From positions 124,001 to 188,000 of the forward strand of contig NZ_PSXX01000006.1 in the NCBI RefSeq assembly GCF_002931055.1: a DNA stretch of 64,000 bases. The letters are read 5' to 3'. Every line of letters starts with the position of its first letter. Within the stretch, counting starts at the first letter, position 1. Of the stretch, positions 25,974 to 34,859 are shown piece after piece. The translations under genes were made by a program, and so were the position numbers. Under the pieces are notes generated by a model. The model saw nothing but the letters and a program-made list of their open reading frames with translations. It made no database searches and had not been told where the DNA came from. Source of the stretch: Pseudoclavibacter sp. AY1H1. GTDB lineage: Bacteria; Actinomycetota; Actinomycetes; Actinomycetales; Microbacteriaceae.

Positions 25974-26396
25974 TCAGGCTTCCCGACGGCGACGCTCATC
26001 GCTCTTGAGCTTCGAGTCGGCACCGCGCACCCAGCCGCCGAGCACCGCGGTGACCACCGACATGATGAGCGCTGCGAGCACCGCCCACCAGAAGCCGGAG
26101 ACCTCGATGCCGAAACCGATGCTGTCGCTGATGACCCCGACGAGCCAGAACAGGAATCCGTTGACGATGAACGAGATGAGGCCGAGCGTGAGGATGTAGA
26201 GGGGGAACGCGACGACACGCACGACCCCGCCCACCACGGCGTTCACGACGCCCCAGATCAGCCCGAACAGTGCGAGCGTGCCGATGACGCCCCAAGTCGA
26301 CTCCTCGAACGGGATGACCTGGACATGCGCTTGCAGGATGAGGGTCACGACCCAGAGGGCCACGGCGTTGATGAGGATGCTCAAGATGGCTCGCAT
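25974..26396 (-). CDS. phage-holin-family-4-like membrane protein (PF04020 type)
   Basis: A 140-residue protein with four hydrophobic helices. FGLIWGVVNAVVGG and FPLYILTLGLISFIVNGF are characteristic of this widespread chromosomal family, which is named for phage holins but is not phage-derived here. The C-terminus is basic and Arg-rich. Function unknown. It is convergent with the hydrolase fusion, with only 9 bp between stops. Confidence 0.8.
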   Translation of the reverse strand: MRAILSILINAVALWVVTLILQAHVQVIPFEESTWGVIGTLALFGLIWGVVNAVVGGVVRVVAFPLYILTLGLISFIVNGFLFWLVGVISDSIGFGIEVSGFWWAVLAALIMSVVTAVLGGWVRGADSKLKSDERRRREA

Positions 26397-26499
26397 GCCC
26401 CCATTCTCCCCGATCCTGCGGTGAAGCGGCTGGGGCGCTCGCCCGCCTCGTGTCGTCGATGCCGTGCAGGGTCGGCCCGAACTGTTGGAGGATTTCTCC

Positions 26500-26528
26500 T
26501 GAACGGCCATGGGGTGGAGAACTAGACT
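26500..26528 (+). promoter_or_regulatory. promoter of the 2-oxo acid dehydrogenase operon
   Basis: TGAACG (26500-26505) and TAGACT (26523-26528) are separated by 17 bp, upstream of both candidate starts of the E1 alpha gene. A small inverted repeat GGAG-GATTT-CTCC lies just upstream. Confidence 0.4.
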
Positions 26529-26585
26529 GGCGAAATCTCGGGCAACCGCATGCGAGATCGGAACAGCAGGAAGGCGCCACACGAC

Positions 26586-27716
26586 GTGACTCCAGGCGAC
26601 GAGACCGTGCAGATCCTCACTCCAGAGGGAGAGGTGAAGCCGACGAAGGCCGCCGAGCCCTTCCTGGAGCAGCTTGAGCTGCTCACCACGGAGGACTACC
26701 TTCGCGCCTATCGCGACATGAGCTACGTGCGGGCGTTCGACCGTGAGTCGACCATGCTGCAGCGCCAGGGACAGCTGTCCCTGTACGTCCCCGCCGAGGG
26801 ACAGGAGGCCGCCCAGATCGGCTCCGCCTACGCCATGCGCCCGCAAGATGCGGTCTTCCCCTCCTACCGCGAGCACGGCGTCGCCTTCGTGCGCGGCGTC
26901 GACCTCGTCGACGTGCTGCGCCTGCTGCGCGGCGTGACCCACAGCGGATGGTCGCCGGAAGGCCACGGCGTGCGCCCCTACACGCTGGTCATCGGCTCGC
27001 AGACCCTCCACGCGACCGGCTACGCGCTCGGCCAGAAGTTCGACGGCGCCACCGGCACCGGCGACCTCGACAAGGACGAGGCGACCGTCGTGTACTTCGG
27101 CGACGGCGCGACCAGCCAGGGCGACACCAACGAGGCCTACATCTTCGCGACGAGCTACCAGGTGCCGCTCGTCTTCTTCCTGCAGAACAACCAGTGGGCC
27201 ATCTCCGTGCCCGTCTCCGTGCAGGCCAACAACCCGCTCTACAAGCGCGCGGGCGGCTTCGGCATGCCCTCGACGCACATCGACGGCAACGACGTCATGG
27301 CGAGCTTCGCCGTCACCCGCGCGCACCTCGAGCGGGCACGCGCCGGCGGTGGCCCCGGCTTCATCGAGGCCGAGACCTACCGGATGGGCGCCCACACGAC
27401 GACGGACGACCCCACCAAGTACCGCACGAAGGACGAGGAGGAGTCGTGGCGCCGCCGCGACCCCATCGCCCGCCTCGGCGCGTACCTGCGCGCGCAGGAC
27501 GTGGGCGAGGACTTCTTCACCGGCGTCGACGAGGCAGCGAAGGACTACGCGGCCGACGTGCGCCGCGGCGTCTTCGAGATCGAAGAGCCCGACAACGACT
27601 CCATGTTCGAGAACGTGTACAGCGACGCGCATCCGCAGCTCGAGGAAGAGAAGCAGTGGCTGCGCCGGTACGAGGCGTCCTTCGATGACAACGCGAGCCA
27701 GGAGGCAACCCGATGA
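26586..27716 (+). CDS. 2-oxo acid dehydrogenase E1 component, alpha subunit
   Basis: About 376 residues. It binds thiamine diphosphate and decarboxylates pyruvate or branched-chain 2-oxo acids. The TPP motif runs from GDGATSQGDTNEA to QNNQW. The loop TYRMGAHTTTDDPTKYRT matches the Bacillus PdhA/BkdA pattern, so sequence alone does not separate pyruvate from branched-chain use. GTG 26586 follows AGGAAGG at 11 nt; ATG 26550 is the alternative. It overlaps the beta gene by 4 bp. Confidence 0.92.
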   Translation: MTPGDETVQILTPEGEVKPTKAAEPFLEQLELLTTEDYLRAYRDMSYVRAFDRESTMLQRQGQLSLYVPAEGQEAAQIGSAYAMRPQDAVFPSYREHGVAFVRGVDLVDVLRLLRGVTHSGWSPEGHGVRPYTLVIGSQTLHATGYALGQKFDGATGTGDLDKDEATVVYFGDGATSQGDTNEAYIFATSYQVPLVFFLQNNQWAISVPVSVQANNPLYKRAGGFGMPSTHIDGNDVMASFAVTRAHLERARAGGGPGFIEAETYRMGAHTTTDDPTKYRTKDEEESWRRRDPIARLGAYLRAQDVGEDFFTGVDEAAKDYAADVRRGVFEIEEPDNDSMFENVYSDAHPQLEEEKQWLRRYEASFDDNASQEATR

Positions 27717-28744
27717 CCGACGTCGCCACGAGCACCACAACGCCCGAGTCGGAGGCGGATGCGCCGGAGACGGTCACCATGCCGCTCGCGAAGGCCATCA
27801 ACGCCGGCCTGCGCCGCGCCATGGAAGACGACGACAAGGTCGTGCAGCTCGGCGAGGACATCGGCACGCTCGGCGGCGTCTTCCGCGTCACCGAGCACCT
27901 GAAGCGCGACTTCGGCGAGAACCGCGTGCTCGACACCCCGCTCGCGGAGTCCGGCATCATCGGCACCGCCATCGGCCTCGCCATGCGCGGCTACCGGCCC
28001 GTGTGCGAGATCCAGTTCGACGGCTTCATCTTCCCCGGCTTCGACCAGATCACGACGCAGCTCGCGAAGCTCACGAACCGCAACGAGGGCCGCCTGCAGA
28101 TGCCGGTTGTCATCCGCGTGCCCTACGGCGGGCACATCGGCGCCGTCGAGCACCACCAGGAGAGCCCAGAGGCATACTTCGCGCACACCGCCGGACTCCG
28201 TCTCATCTCCCCGTCGACGCCGAACGACGCGTACTGGATGATCCAGCAGGCCATCAAGAGCAACGACCCCGTCATGTTCTTCGAGCCCAAGAGCAAGTAC
28301 TGGCAGAAGGGCGAGGTCAGCCTCGCCGCCCCCGCTGCCGGGATGCACGCGAGCCGAGTCGCCCGCGTCGGCACCGACGTGACGCTCGTCGCGCACGGCG
28401 CCATGACCGCGGTAGCGCTGCAGGCGGCGGCGGTCGCCGAGGCCGAGGGCATCAGTCTCGAGGTCATCGACCTCCGCTCGCTGAGCCCCATCGACTACGC
28501 GCCGATCGTGGAGTCCGTCCGCAAGACGGGTCGCCTCGTTATCGCGCAGGAAGCCCCCTCGAACGCCAGCATCGGCTCCGAGATCGCCGCGACCGTGCAG
28601 GAGCGAGTGTTCTTCTCGCTCGAGGCGCCCGTGCTTCGCGTGTCGGGCTTCAACGTTCCCTTCCCGCCAGCGAAGCTCGAGGCGAGCTACCTGCCGGACG
28701 CAGACCGCATCCTCGAAGCCGTCGACCGCTCGCTCGAGTACTGA
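27713..28744 (+). CDS. 2-oxo acid dehydrogenase E1 component, beta subunit
   Basis: A 343-residue partner of E1 alpha. Typical segments include DTPLAESGIIGTAIGLAMRG, EIQFDGFIFPGFDQI, VRVPYGGHIGA-like VIRVPYGG and the C-terminal EVIDLRSLSPIDY. The first 20 residues are Thr/Glu-rich. It starts inside the alpha stop (ATGA) and is followed 33 bp later by E2. Confidence 0.94.
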   Translation: MTDVATSTTTPESEADAPETVTMPLAKAINAGLRRAMEDDDKVVQLGEDIGTLGGVFRVTEHLKRDFGENRVLDTPLAESGIIGTAIGLAMRGYRPVCEIQFDGFIFPGFDQITTQLAKLTNRNEGRLQMPVVIRVPYGGHIGAVEHHQESPEAYFAHTAGLRLISPSTPNDAYWMIQQAIKSNDPVMFFEPKSKYWQKGEVSLAAPAAGMHASRVARVGTDVTLVAHGAMTAVALQAAAVAEAEGISLEVIDLRSLSPIDYAPIVESVRKTGRLVIAQEAPSNASIGSEIAATVQERVFFSLEAPVLRVSGFNVPFPPAKLEASYLPDADRILEAVDRSLEY

Positions 28745-28777
28745 ACCAAGCCCGCACAGATAGAGGCAAGCACACCA

Positions 28778-30208
28778 ATGAGCACCGAGAACTTCGAACT
28801 CCCCGACGTCGGCGAGGGACTCACCGAGGCCGAGATCGTCTCCTGGCACGTGAAGGCCGGCGACAGCGTCGAGCTGAACCAGACGCTGTGCGAGATCGAG
28901 ACGGCCAAGTCGATCGTCGAGCTGCCCAGCCCCTTCGAGGGGCGCGTCGTCGAGCTCTTCGCGAGCGAGGGCCAGACCGTCGACGTGGGCAAGCACATCC
29001 TCTCCATCGAGACCGCAGGCTCCGCGAGCAGCTCCGAGGCGCCCGCCGCGCCCGAGGCACCGGCTGCCGACCTCGAATTCGATGCGGCACAGGCGGATGC
29101 GGCTTCCACCGTCTCCAGCGAGGGCGCCGAGTCCGGCGCCAACTCGGTGCTCGTCGGCTACGGACTCGGTGACGCGCCCACGACGCGCCGACGCAAGAAG
29201 TCGGCCGTACCAGCCCAGCCGACGCGCCCCGCGCAGATCCCCGCCCCGGCCCAGCCGTCGCATCGCCCGGCCGCGCAGGCTCCCGCTCCAGCACCTGGGG
29301 TGGCGCGGACGCAGGCCCGCCCTGGGTCGGTGCCCGCCGCATCCGCGTCGCCGATCATCGCGAAGCCCCCGATCCGCAAGCTCGCGAAGGACCTCGCCGT
29401 CGACCTGTCGCAGGTCGAGCCGACCGGGCTCGCCGGTGAGACGACCCGCGACGACGTCATCCGCCACGCGCAGCAGGCGAGTGTCTTCAAGAACCTCGAG
29501 ACCCCCATCTGGGGCGAGGTACGCGAGGAGAAGCACCCCGTCAAGGGCGTGCGCAAGGCAACGGCGAACGCCATGGTCTCGTCGATGTTCACGGCACCGC
29601 ACGTGACGCTCTTCACCGACGTCGACGCGACGCGCACGATGGAGTTCGTGAAGCGCCTCAAGGCGTCGCCCGACTTCGCCGGCGTGAAGGTGTCGCCGCT
29701 GCTCATCGTGGCGCGAGCCGTGATGTGGGCGATCCGCCGCAACCCGATGGTCAACGCCGCGTGGACCGACGAGGAGTACACGGTCAAGCACTACGTGAAC
29801 CTCGGCCTCGCCGCCGCGACCCCGCGTGGGCTCATCGTGCCGAACATCAAGGATGCGCACGCCATGACCCTGCACCAGCTGGCGCAGGCCATCGAGCAGC
29901 TCACGTATCGCGCCCGCGACGGGAAGACGCCGCCGACAGAGATGCGCGACGGCACCTTCACGATCACCAACATCGGGGTGTTCGGGATGGACACGGGCAC
30001 GCCCGTCATCAACCCCGGCGAGGTGGGCATCCTCGCGCTCGGCACCATCAAGCTGAAGCCGTGGGTGTTCGAGGATGAAGTTCGCCCCCGCATGGTGACG
30101 ACGCTCGGCGCTTCCTTCGACCACCGCCTGGTCGACGGGGACGTCGCGAGCCGCTTCCTCGCCGACGTCGCGACGATCGTCGAGGAGCCTGCGCTGCTGC
30201 TCGACTGA
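28778..30208 (+). CDS. dihydrolipoamide acyltransferase (E2)
   Basis: A 476-residue core protein: a lipoyl domain at residues 1-78 with the lipoyl-lysine Lys44 in [11 protein letters not shown], a Pro/Ala-rich linker, a peripheral subunit-binding domain around residues 190-230 ([21 protein letters not shown] and a following short part) and a catalytic domain with [15 protein letters not shown] carrying the His/Asp pair. Only one lipoyl domain is present. No E3 gene is in the operon, so lipoamide dehydrogenase must be encoded elsewhere. Confidence 0.95.
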   Translation: MSTENFELPDVGEGLTEAEIVSWHVKAGDSVELNQTLCEIETAKSIVELPSPFEGRVVELFASEGQTVDVGKHILSIETAGSASSSEAPAAPEAPAADLEFDAAQADAASTVSSEGAESGANSVLVGYGLGDAPTTRRRKKSAVPAQPTRPAQIPAPAQPSHRPAAQAPAPAPGVARTQARPGSVPAASASPIIAKPPIRKLAKDLAVDLSQVEPTGLAGETTRDDVIRHAQQASVFKNLETPIWGEVREEKHPVKGVRKATANAMVSSMFTAPHVTLFTDVDATRTMEFVKRLKASPDFAGVKVSPLLIVARAVMWAIRRNPMVNAAWTDEEYTVKHYVNLGLAAATPRGLIVPNIKDAHAMTLHQLAQAIEQLTYRARDGKTPPTEMRDGTFTITNIGVFGMDTGTPVINPGEVGILALGTIKLKPWVFEDEVRPRMVTTLGASFDHRLVDGDVASRFLADVATIVEEPALLLD

Positions 30209-30301
30209 GCCCCGCTGGCCGCGGTCGGACGCGTCCGCGCGCCCGCCCGCGCTCGCCCGCCCGCGCCCGCGCCCGCCCGGCCGTCCCCGCTGCAACGGCG
30301 G
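30209..30301. other. extremely G/C-rich tract after the E2 gene
   Basis: From about 30230 to 30290 the sequence is almost only C and G, built from repeats of GCCCGC and GCGCCC on the plus strand. No gene is supported here. It leads into the palindromic repeats that fill the rest of the 500-bp gap up to 30705. Confidence 0.5.
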
Positions 30302-30361
30302 CCAGAGTTGTGGCTAAACGCGGTTCCGCGTTCGCCGAGGCGCACTTCGCCACAACTCTGG
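30302..30361. repeat. GAGTTGTGG palindromic repeat, copy A
   Basis: A perfect 13-bp inverted repeat: CCAGAGTTGTGGC at 30302-30314 and GCCACAACTCTGG at 30349-30361, with a 34-bp GC-rich spacer that itself contains CGCGGTTCCGCG. Its arms are shared with copies B and C downstream. Confidence 0.85.
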
Positions 30362-30401
30362 TCACTGGTTGCGCCGGCTCCGGGGAAGCGTGCCCACCGC
30401 G

Positions 30402-30484
30402 TTGCGCAGAGTTGTGGAGGGGTGTCGTTGGCGCGGGTCTTAGCAGCGTCTATCCACAACTCTGTGCTCAGTCACCGAGCCACC
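30402..30484. repeat. GAGTTGTGG palindromic repeat, copy B
   Basis: An 83-bp unit that is a near-identical direct repeat of copy C (about five differences). Inside it, CAGAGTTGTGGA (30407-30418) and TCCACAACTCTG (30453-30464) form a perfect 12-bp inverted repeat around a 34-bp spacer. Confidence 0.85.
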
Positions 30485-30562
30485 CAGCCGCCGGGGCGCC
30501 CGGGCGCGGGCTCGGTTCCCGGACCGTGAGGTGAGGGCGGACGGGGATGCACGCTCGCCGCA

Positions 30563-30645
30563 TTGCGCAGAGTTGTGGCGGGGTGTCGTTGGCGCGGGTC
30601 GTAGCAGCGTCTATCCACAACTCTGTGCCCAGCCACCGAGCTACC
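30563..30645. repeat. GAGTTGTGG palindromic repeat, copy C
   Basis: The second 83-bp unit, exactly 161 bp downstream of copy B. The arms are CAGAGTTGTGG (30568-30578) and CCACAACTCTG (30615-30625), 11 bp perfect. The arm-to-arm spacing is 36 bp, close to the 34 bp in copies A and B. Confidence 0.85.
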
Positions 30646-30669
30646 GACCGCGATTCCCAGCCCGCGCAA

Positions 30670-30699
30670 TTGACATTGATTCTCAGTACGAATTACACT
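30670..30699 (+). promoter_or_regulatory. zinc-operon promoter with Zur-like box
   Basis: TTGACA (30670-30675) and TACACT (30694-30699) are 18 bp apart; the GTG start at 30706 is 6 nt after the -10, so the message is leaderless. TGACATTGATTCTCA (30671-30685) matches the Zur box TGAAAATGATTTTCA at 12 of 15 positions and covers the -35 and spacer, ideal for repression by Zur. Confidence 0.7.
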
Positions 30700-30705
30700 C
30701 CACGT

Positions 30706-31803
30706 GTGAACCTTCGCTCTCCTGCCCTCATCGCCCTTGCCGGCCTGTCCACCCTCGCGCTCGCGGCCTGCTCCGGTCCGACCGCGGCAACCGACAGTGC
30801 CGCGGCACCCACCGCGGAGGGCGAGTCGTTCACCGTCGTCGCGACCACCACGCAGGTCGCCGACTTCACCCGCGAGCTCACCGAGGGCCTGAACGTCGAG
30901 GTCACGCAGCTGCTGCAGCCCGGCATGAGCGCGCACAGCTTCGAGCCGACCCCCGCCGACCTCGTCGCGCTCGGCTCGGCCGATCTCGTCGTCTCGAGCG
31001 GCGCTGGCCTCGAGGAGTGGCTCGACGCGGCCGTCTCGTCGAGCGGCTACGCGGGTGAGGTCGTGGATGCCTCGGCCAACGTCACGCTGTCGGGCAGCCA
31101 CGAGCACGAGCACGGTGAGGAAGAGCACGCCGAGGACGAGCACACGCACGCCGAGGGCGAAGAGCACAGCCACGAGGAGGAGGCGCACGCAGAGGGTGAG
31201 GCGCACACTGAGGAGGCGCACGCCGAGGGCAACCCCCACACATGGACCTCACCCGCGAACGCGAAGCTCATGGCGGCCGAGATCGCCACGCACCTCGAGG
31301 AGCTCCCCGGCATCGACGCCGCCGCGGTGCAGGCGAACGTCGACACCTATGACGCCGAGCTGACGGAGCTCGACATGTGGATCGCTTCGAACGTGGACGC
31401 CGTCCCCGAGGCCGAGCGGGTCATCGTCACCAACCACGACGCGCTCCACTACTACCTCGACCAGTACGGCATCACGTTCGTCGGCTCGATCATGCCGAGC
31501 TTCGACGACAGCGCCGAGCCGAGTGCCGCCGAGATCGACTCCCTCATCGCCGAGATCAAGGAGCACAACGTGAAGGCCATCTTCACCGAGACGCAGCTCT
31601 CCCCGCAGAACGCGGAGACCATCGCGGCGCAGACCGGAGCGAAGGTGTTCTCGGGTGAGGAGGCGCTGGCGACGGATGCGCTCGGCGAGCCGGGAACCCC
31701 GACGGGCACGTATGTCGGTGCGACGGTGCACAATACTCAGATGATCATCGATTCCTGGGGCGCCACCGCGACCGACGTGCCTGAGGTGCTCGCGCAGCAG
31801 TGA
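30706..31803 (+). CDS. zinc ABC transporter substrate-binding lipoprotein (ZnuA type)
   Basis: A 365-residue cluster A-I binding protein. The lipobox is ALAAC with Cys22. Metal-ligand candidates are His77 (AHSFEP), His178 (NPHTW) and the His of NHDALHYY. Residues 132-178 form a loop extremely rich in His, Glu and Ala, the low-affinity metal-scavenging loop of zinc-specific members. Its loop is longer and more repetitive than usual. It heads a binding protein-ATPase-permease-permease-Zur operon with 4-bp overlaps, so zinc is the best cargo call; manganese is less likely. Confidence 0.92.
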   Translation: MNLRSPALIALAGLSTLALAACSGPTAATDSAAAPTAEGESFTVVATTTQVADFTRELTEGLNVEVTQLLQPGMSAHSFEPTPADLVALGSADLVVSSGAGLEEWLDAAVSSSGYAGEVVDASANVTLSGSHEHEHGEEEHAEDEHTHAEGEEHSHEEEAHAEGEAHTEEAHAEGNPHTWTSPANAKLMAAEIATHLEELPGIDAAAVQANVDTYDAELTELDMWIASNVDAVPEAERVIVTNHDALHYYLDQYGITFVGSIMPSFDDSAEPSAAEIDSLIAEIKEHNVKAIFTETQLSPQNAETIAAQTGAKVFSGEEALATDALGEPGTPTGTYVGATVHNTQMIIDSWGATATDVPEVLAQQ

Positions 31804-32609
31804 CGCATCCAACCCCGCTCGTCTCGTACCGCGACGCCTCCATTGCCTATGGCAGGGAGGCGCCTGCGTTGACCGGTGTGTCGTTCGAGCTGGGTGAGGG
31901 CGACGCGGTCGCGCTGCTCGGCCCGAACGGCGCGGGCAAGTCGACGCTGTTGCAGTCGCTGCTCGGTCTCCTGTCGACCAGCGGCACCGCGGAGGTGCTC
32001 GGCTCGGCTCCGGGGTCTCGCGCGTCGGAGGTCGGCTACCTGCCGCAGTCGACGCACATCGACCCCGACTTCCCCGTCTCGCTCCGCCAGGTCGTGATGA
32101 TGGGCCGCTACCGGCGCATCGGGCTGCTCCGGTGGCCGCGAGCCGCTGACCGCGAGATCGTGCGTCGCGCCATTGAGACGGTCGGGCTCACCGAGCTCGC
32201 CAACACGACCTTCGGGGAGCTGTCGGGTGGCCAGCGGCAGCGCGGCCTGCTCGCTCGGGCGCTCGCCACCGAGCCGAGGCTCATCCTCCTCGACGAGCCG
32301 TTCAACGGCCTCGACCGCGCCAACCGGGATGCGCTCATCGCGACCCTGCGCCGCCTCCGAGAGACGGGGGTCGGCATCGTCGTCTCCACGCACGACCTCG
32401 AGCTCGCGCATGAGGTGTGCTCCCACGTGCTGTTGCTCAACGGCAGGCAGATTGCCGGCGGGCCCATCTCGGAGGCGTTGACGGATGCGGCGCTCGCGGC
32501 GGCGTTCTCCGGCACGTCCGCCGACACCGAGGCGCACGGCGGCGCCCACGGCACGGTCTGCGCGCCGGGCGGCGACGACAGCGACGATCACGAGCGGGCC
32601 CGGGTGTGA
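31800..32609 (+). CDS. zinc ABC transporter ATP-binding protein
   Basis: A 269-residue ATPase with Walker A GPNGAGKST, signature LSGGQRQRG, Walker B LILLDEPFNGLD and switch His in STHDLELAH. The last 35 residues are His/Asp/Gly-rich (AHGGAHGTVCAPGGDDSDDH), a possible metal-binding tail. GTG start overlaps the binding-protein stop. Confidence 0.92.
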   Translation: MTHPTPLVSYRDASIAYGREAPALTGVSFELGEGDAVALLGPNGAGKSTLLQSLLGLLSTSGTAEVLGSAPGSRASEVGYLPQSTHIDPDFPVSLRQVVMMGRYRRIGLLRWPRAADREIVRRAIETVGLTELANTTFGELSGGQRQRGLLARALATEPRLILLDEPFNGLDRANRDALIATLRRLRETGVGIVVSTHDLELAHEVCSHVLLLNGRQIAGGPISEALTDAALAAAFSGTSADTEAHGGAHGTVCAPGGDDSDDHERARV

Positions 32610-33517
32610 CCGATCTCTCCGTCCTGCTGCAGCTGCCGTTCGTGCAGAGCGCGGCCGTCGCCATCATCGTGCTCGCGGTCGCGAGTGCCATCGTCGGCAC
32701 GGCCCTCGCGTTGCGCGGCCTCGAGTTCCTCAGCGACGGCCTGGTGCATTCGGTGTTCCCCGGCGTCGTGATCGGCTTCATTGCGGCGGGCACCGACGGC
32801 GTCTACGTCGGCGCCGGCATCGCGGCCCTGATCGCGACGGTTGCACTGACCATCGCCTCGGCGCGTGGCATCGGCTCAGACGCGACCATCGCCGTGGTCC
32901 TCGCCGGTGCGTTCTCCCTCGGCATCGTCATCGTCTCGCGCAGCGTCGACTACGCGTCAGGACTCGAGCATCTCCTCTTCGGGCAGCTCCTCACGGTCTC
33001 GAGCGCTGACATCGTCGCGATCTGCGTGCTCGGCGGCGCCGCCGTGCTGCTGGTCCTCGGCACCTGGAAGGAGCAGCTGCTCGTCTCCTTCGACCGCAAG
33101 CAGGCGCAGGCGTCCGGCATGCGGGTGCTCGCCTACGAGCTGGCGCTGAACATCGCGATCGCGCTCGTGGTCGTCGCAGCCGCACGTGCGGTCGGCAACC
33201 TGCTTGTGCTCGCCCTCCTCATCGTGCCGGTCGCCGTCGCTCGCCTCGTCACGCGTCGAGTCTGGGCGATCGCCGTGGTTTCGCTCCTCGTGTCGGTCGG
33301 CTGCGGGCTCGTCGGCCTCTGGGCTGGCCTCTGGCTGTCGCTGGATGCTGGCATCCAGGCTTCCCCGAGCGCCGTGCTCGTGCTCGTGCTCGTCGCGCTG
33401 TACCTCGTGGTGGTCATCGTGACGAGGCTCACCGCGTTCGCCGCCGCCGCCCGCCGCCGAGGCGCCGCCGCCGCTGCTGGCCGTGCCCCCGCATCCGCTG
33501 CCGGGGTGGTCTCGTAG
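32606..33517 (+). CDS. zinc ABC transporter permease 1 (ZnuB/MntB type)
   Basis: A 303-residue protein with about eight to nine helices. LRGLEFLSDGLVHSVFPGVV is the first-helix region of cluster A-I permeases and the C-terminus is Ala/Arg-rich. It begins at GTG 32606, inside the ATPase stop. A second, different permease follows 2 bp later, suggesting a heterodimeric channel. Confidence 0.9.
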   Translation: MTDLSVLLQLPFVQSAAVAIIVLAVASAIVGTALALRGLEFLSDGLVHSVFPGVVIGFIAAGTDGVYVGAGIAALIATVALTIASARGIGSDATIAVVLAGAFSLGIVIVSRSVDYASGLEHLLFGQLLTVSSADIVAICVLGGAAVLLVLGTWKEQLLVSFDRKQAQASGMRVLAYELALNIAIALVVVAAARAVGNLLVLALLIVPVAVARLVTRRVWAIAVVSLLVSVGCGLVGLWAGLWLSLDAGIQASPSAVLVLVLVALYLVVVIVTRLTAFAAAARRRGAAAAAGRAPASAAGVVS

Positions 33518-33519
33518 CC

Positions 33520-34356
33520 ATGGATTACTTCGCTCTCGCGCTGCTCACGGGCACGCTGGTCGGCCTCCTCAGCGGTCTCGTCGGCGTGCTGGTGCTGCTG
33601 CGCCAGCGTGCCTTCTACACCGTCGCCCTCACGCACGCGACGTTCCCCGGCGGTGTCTTCGCGGCCGTCGTGGGCATCAACATCGTCGTGGGCGCATCCA
33701 TCTTCAGCCTGCTGCTCGTGGCGCTCATGGCCGCGCTCTCGCGAGTGCCGCGGCAGGGCAAGCAGGTGGCGGCCGGCATCATCCTGAGCTTCGGCTACGC
33801 GCTCGGCATGCTCTTCGCGTCGCTCAACCGCGGCCAGTCGGTGCGCGTCGACTCGTACCTGACGGGGTCGATACTCGCCATGAACCCCACCAACGTGTGG
33901 CTGCTCGGTGCGGCGCTCGTGATTGTCCTCGGCGTGTACGCGCTCTTCGGCAAGCAACTGCTGTTCTCGAGCTTCGACGCCCGCGGCTTCCGCGCGGCCG
34001 GCTTCCGCGAGGGAGTCTGGGATCTCGTGGCGCTGGCGCTCATCACGCTCACGGTGGTCGTCGCGATGCCGGCGATCGGTTCCATCCTGGCGATCGCCAT
34101 GATCGCGGCTCCCGCGGCGGCGGCCAGGCTCCTCACGAAGCGCATCGGGTGGATGCTCGCCCTGTCCTGCGCGTTCGGCGTCACCGCCGCCGTGGTCGGC
34201 TTGCAGGTGTCCCGGTCGCTGTCGTTCGCGGCCGGCGGGTCGATGGCGCTCACGGCGGTCGCGATCTTCGTCATCGCGCTCCTCGCGAAGGGCGTCGTCG
34301 ACCGGTTCGCGCAGGGCGTCTCGCAACGCGCATCCGCCCCCGGTATGGTCAGCTGA
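33520..34356 (+). CDS. zinc ABC transporter permease 2 (ZnuB/MntB type)
   Basis: A 278-residue permease of the same family as the preceding gene but clearly diverged, with LRQRAFYTVALTHATFPGGV in place of the first permease's helix and a similar AMPAIGSILAIAMIAAPAAA segment. Its stop is 1 bp before the Zur gene start. Confidence 0.9.
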   Translation: MDYFALALLTGTLVGLLSGLVGVLVLLRQRAFYTVALTHATFPGGVFAAVVGINIVVGASIFSLLLVALMAALSRVPRQGKQVAAGIILSFGYALGMLFASLNRGQSVRVDSYLTGSILAMNPTNVWLLGAALVIVLGVYALFGKQLLFSSFDARGFRAAGFREGVWDLVALALITLTVVVAMPAIGSILAIAMIAAPAAAARLLTKRIGWMLALSCAFGVTAAVVGLQVSRSLSFAAGGSMALTAVAIFVIALLAKGVVDRFAQGVSQRASAPGMVS

Positions 34357-34357
34357 T

Positions 34358-34816
34358 ATGAGCGACGAGACGAACGGTGAGGGCGGCGCGACCGCCGGTG
34401 CCGCTGCGGCCCCCGTCAAGAGGAACACCCGTCAGCGTGAGGCCGTGCGCCGCGCTCTGGCGGAGTCGTCGGAGTTCGTGAGCGCCCAGGTGCTGCACCA
34501 GCGGCTGTCGGCGGCTGGCGAGCGCATCGGGCTGGCCACCGTGTACCGCACGCTTGGCACGCTGAGCGAGAGCGAGGAGGCCGACTCGCTGCAGAACGCC
34601 GAGGGGGAGGTCGTCTACCGCGCCTGCGTCATGGGCGAGCACCACCACCACCTCATCTGCCGCAACTGCGGAGCGGCCGTCGAGATCACGGCTGACCCCG
34701 TCGAGCAGTGGGCGTCGAGCGTCGCCGCGAAGCACGGCTACACGCAGGCGAGGCACGTCGTCGACATCTTCGGCCTGTGCCCGAAGTGCACGGCTGCAGC
34801 TGCGGCTTCCGCCTAA
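34358..34816 (+). CDS. zur: Fur-family zinc regulator
   Basis: A 152-residue Fur protein: winged helix (NTRQREAVRRALAES, then IGLATVYRTLGTL), regulatory HHHHLICRNCG and a structural Zn site built from CRNC and CPKC. The N-terminus has an Ala/Gly extension. Being the last gene of the zinc import operon, behind a Zur-like box, makes Zur the best identity, with autoregulation through the operon promoter. Confidence 0.9.
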   Translation: MSDETNGEGGATAGAAAAPVKRNTRQREAVRRALAESSEFVSAQVLHQRLSAAGERIGLATVYRTLGTLSESEEADSLQNAEGEVVYRACVMGEHHHHLICRNCGAAVEITADPVEQWASSVAAKHGYTQARHVVDIFGLCPKCTAAAAASA

Positions 34817-34821
34817 ACCGC

Positions 34822-34836
34822 GCGGGGCGACCCCGC
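34822..34836. terminator. hairpin after zur
   Basis: GCGGGG-CGA-CCCCGC, a perfect 6-bp stem with a 3-nt loop, between the convergent zur and aldo/keto reductase genes. Confidence 0.55.
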
Positions 34837-34859
34837 AGTGGAGCCGCCCGCGAAGCCGC

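Noticed and set aside
25974-26396. Prophage holin
   Set aside because: PF04020-like proteins are ordinary chromosomal membrane proteins; no phage structural, lysis or integrase genes surround it.
27545-30295. Long minus-strand open frame opposite the E1 beta and E2 genes
   Set aside because: Composition is typical of antisense frames (His/Arg/Asp/Val/Gly); the plus strand has full-length, motif-complete enzymes.
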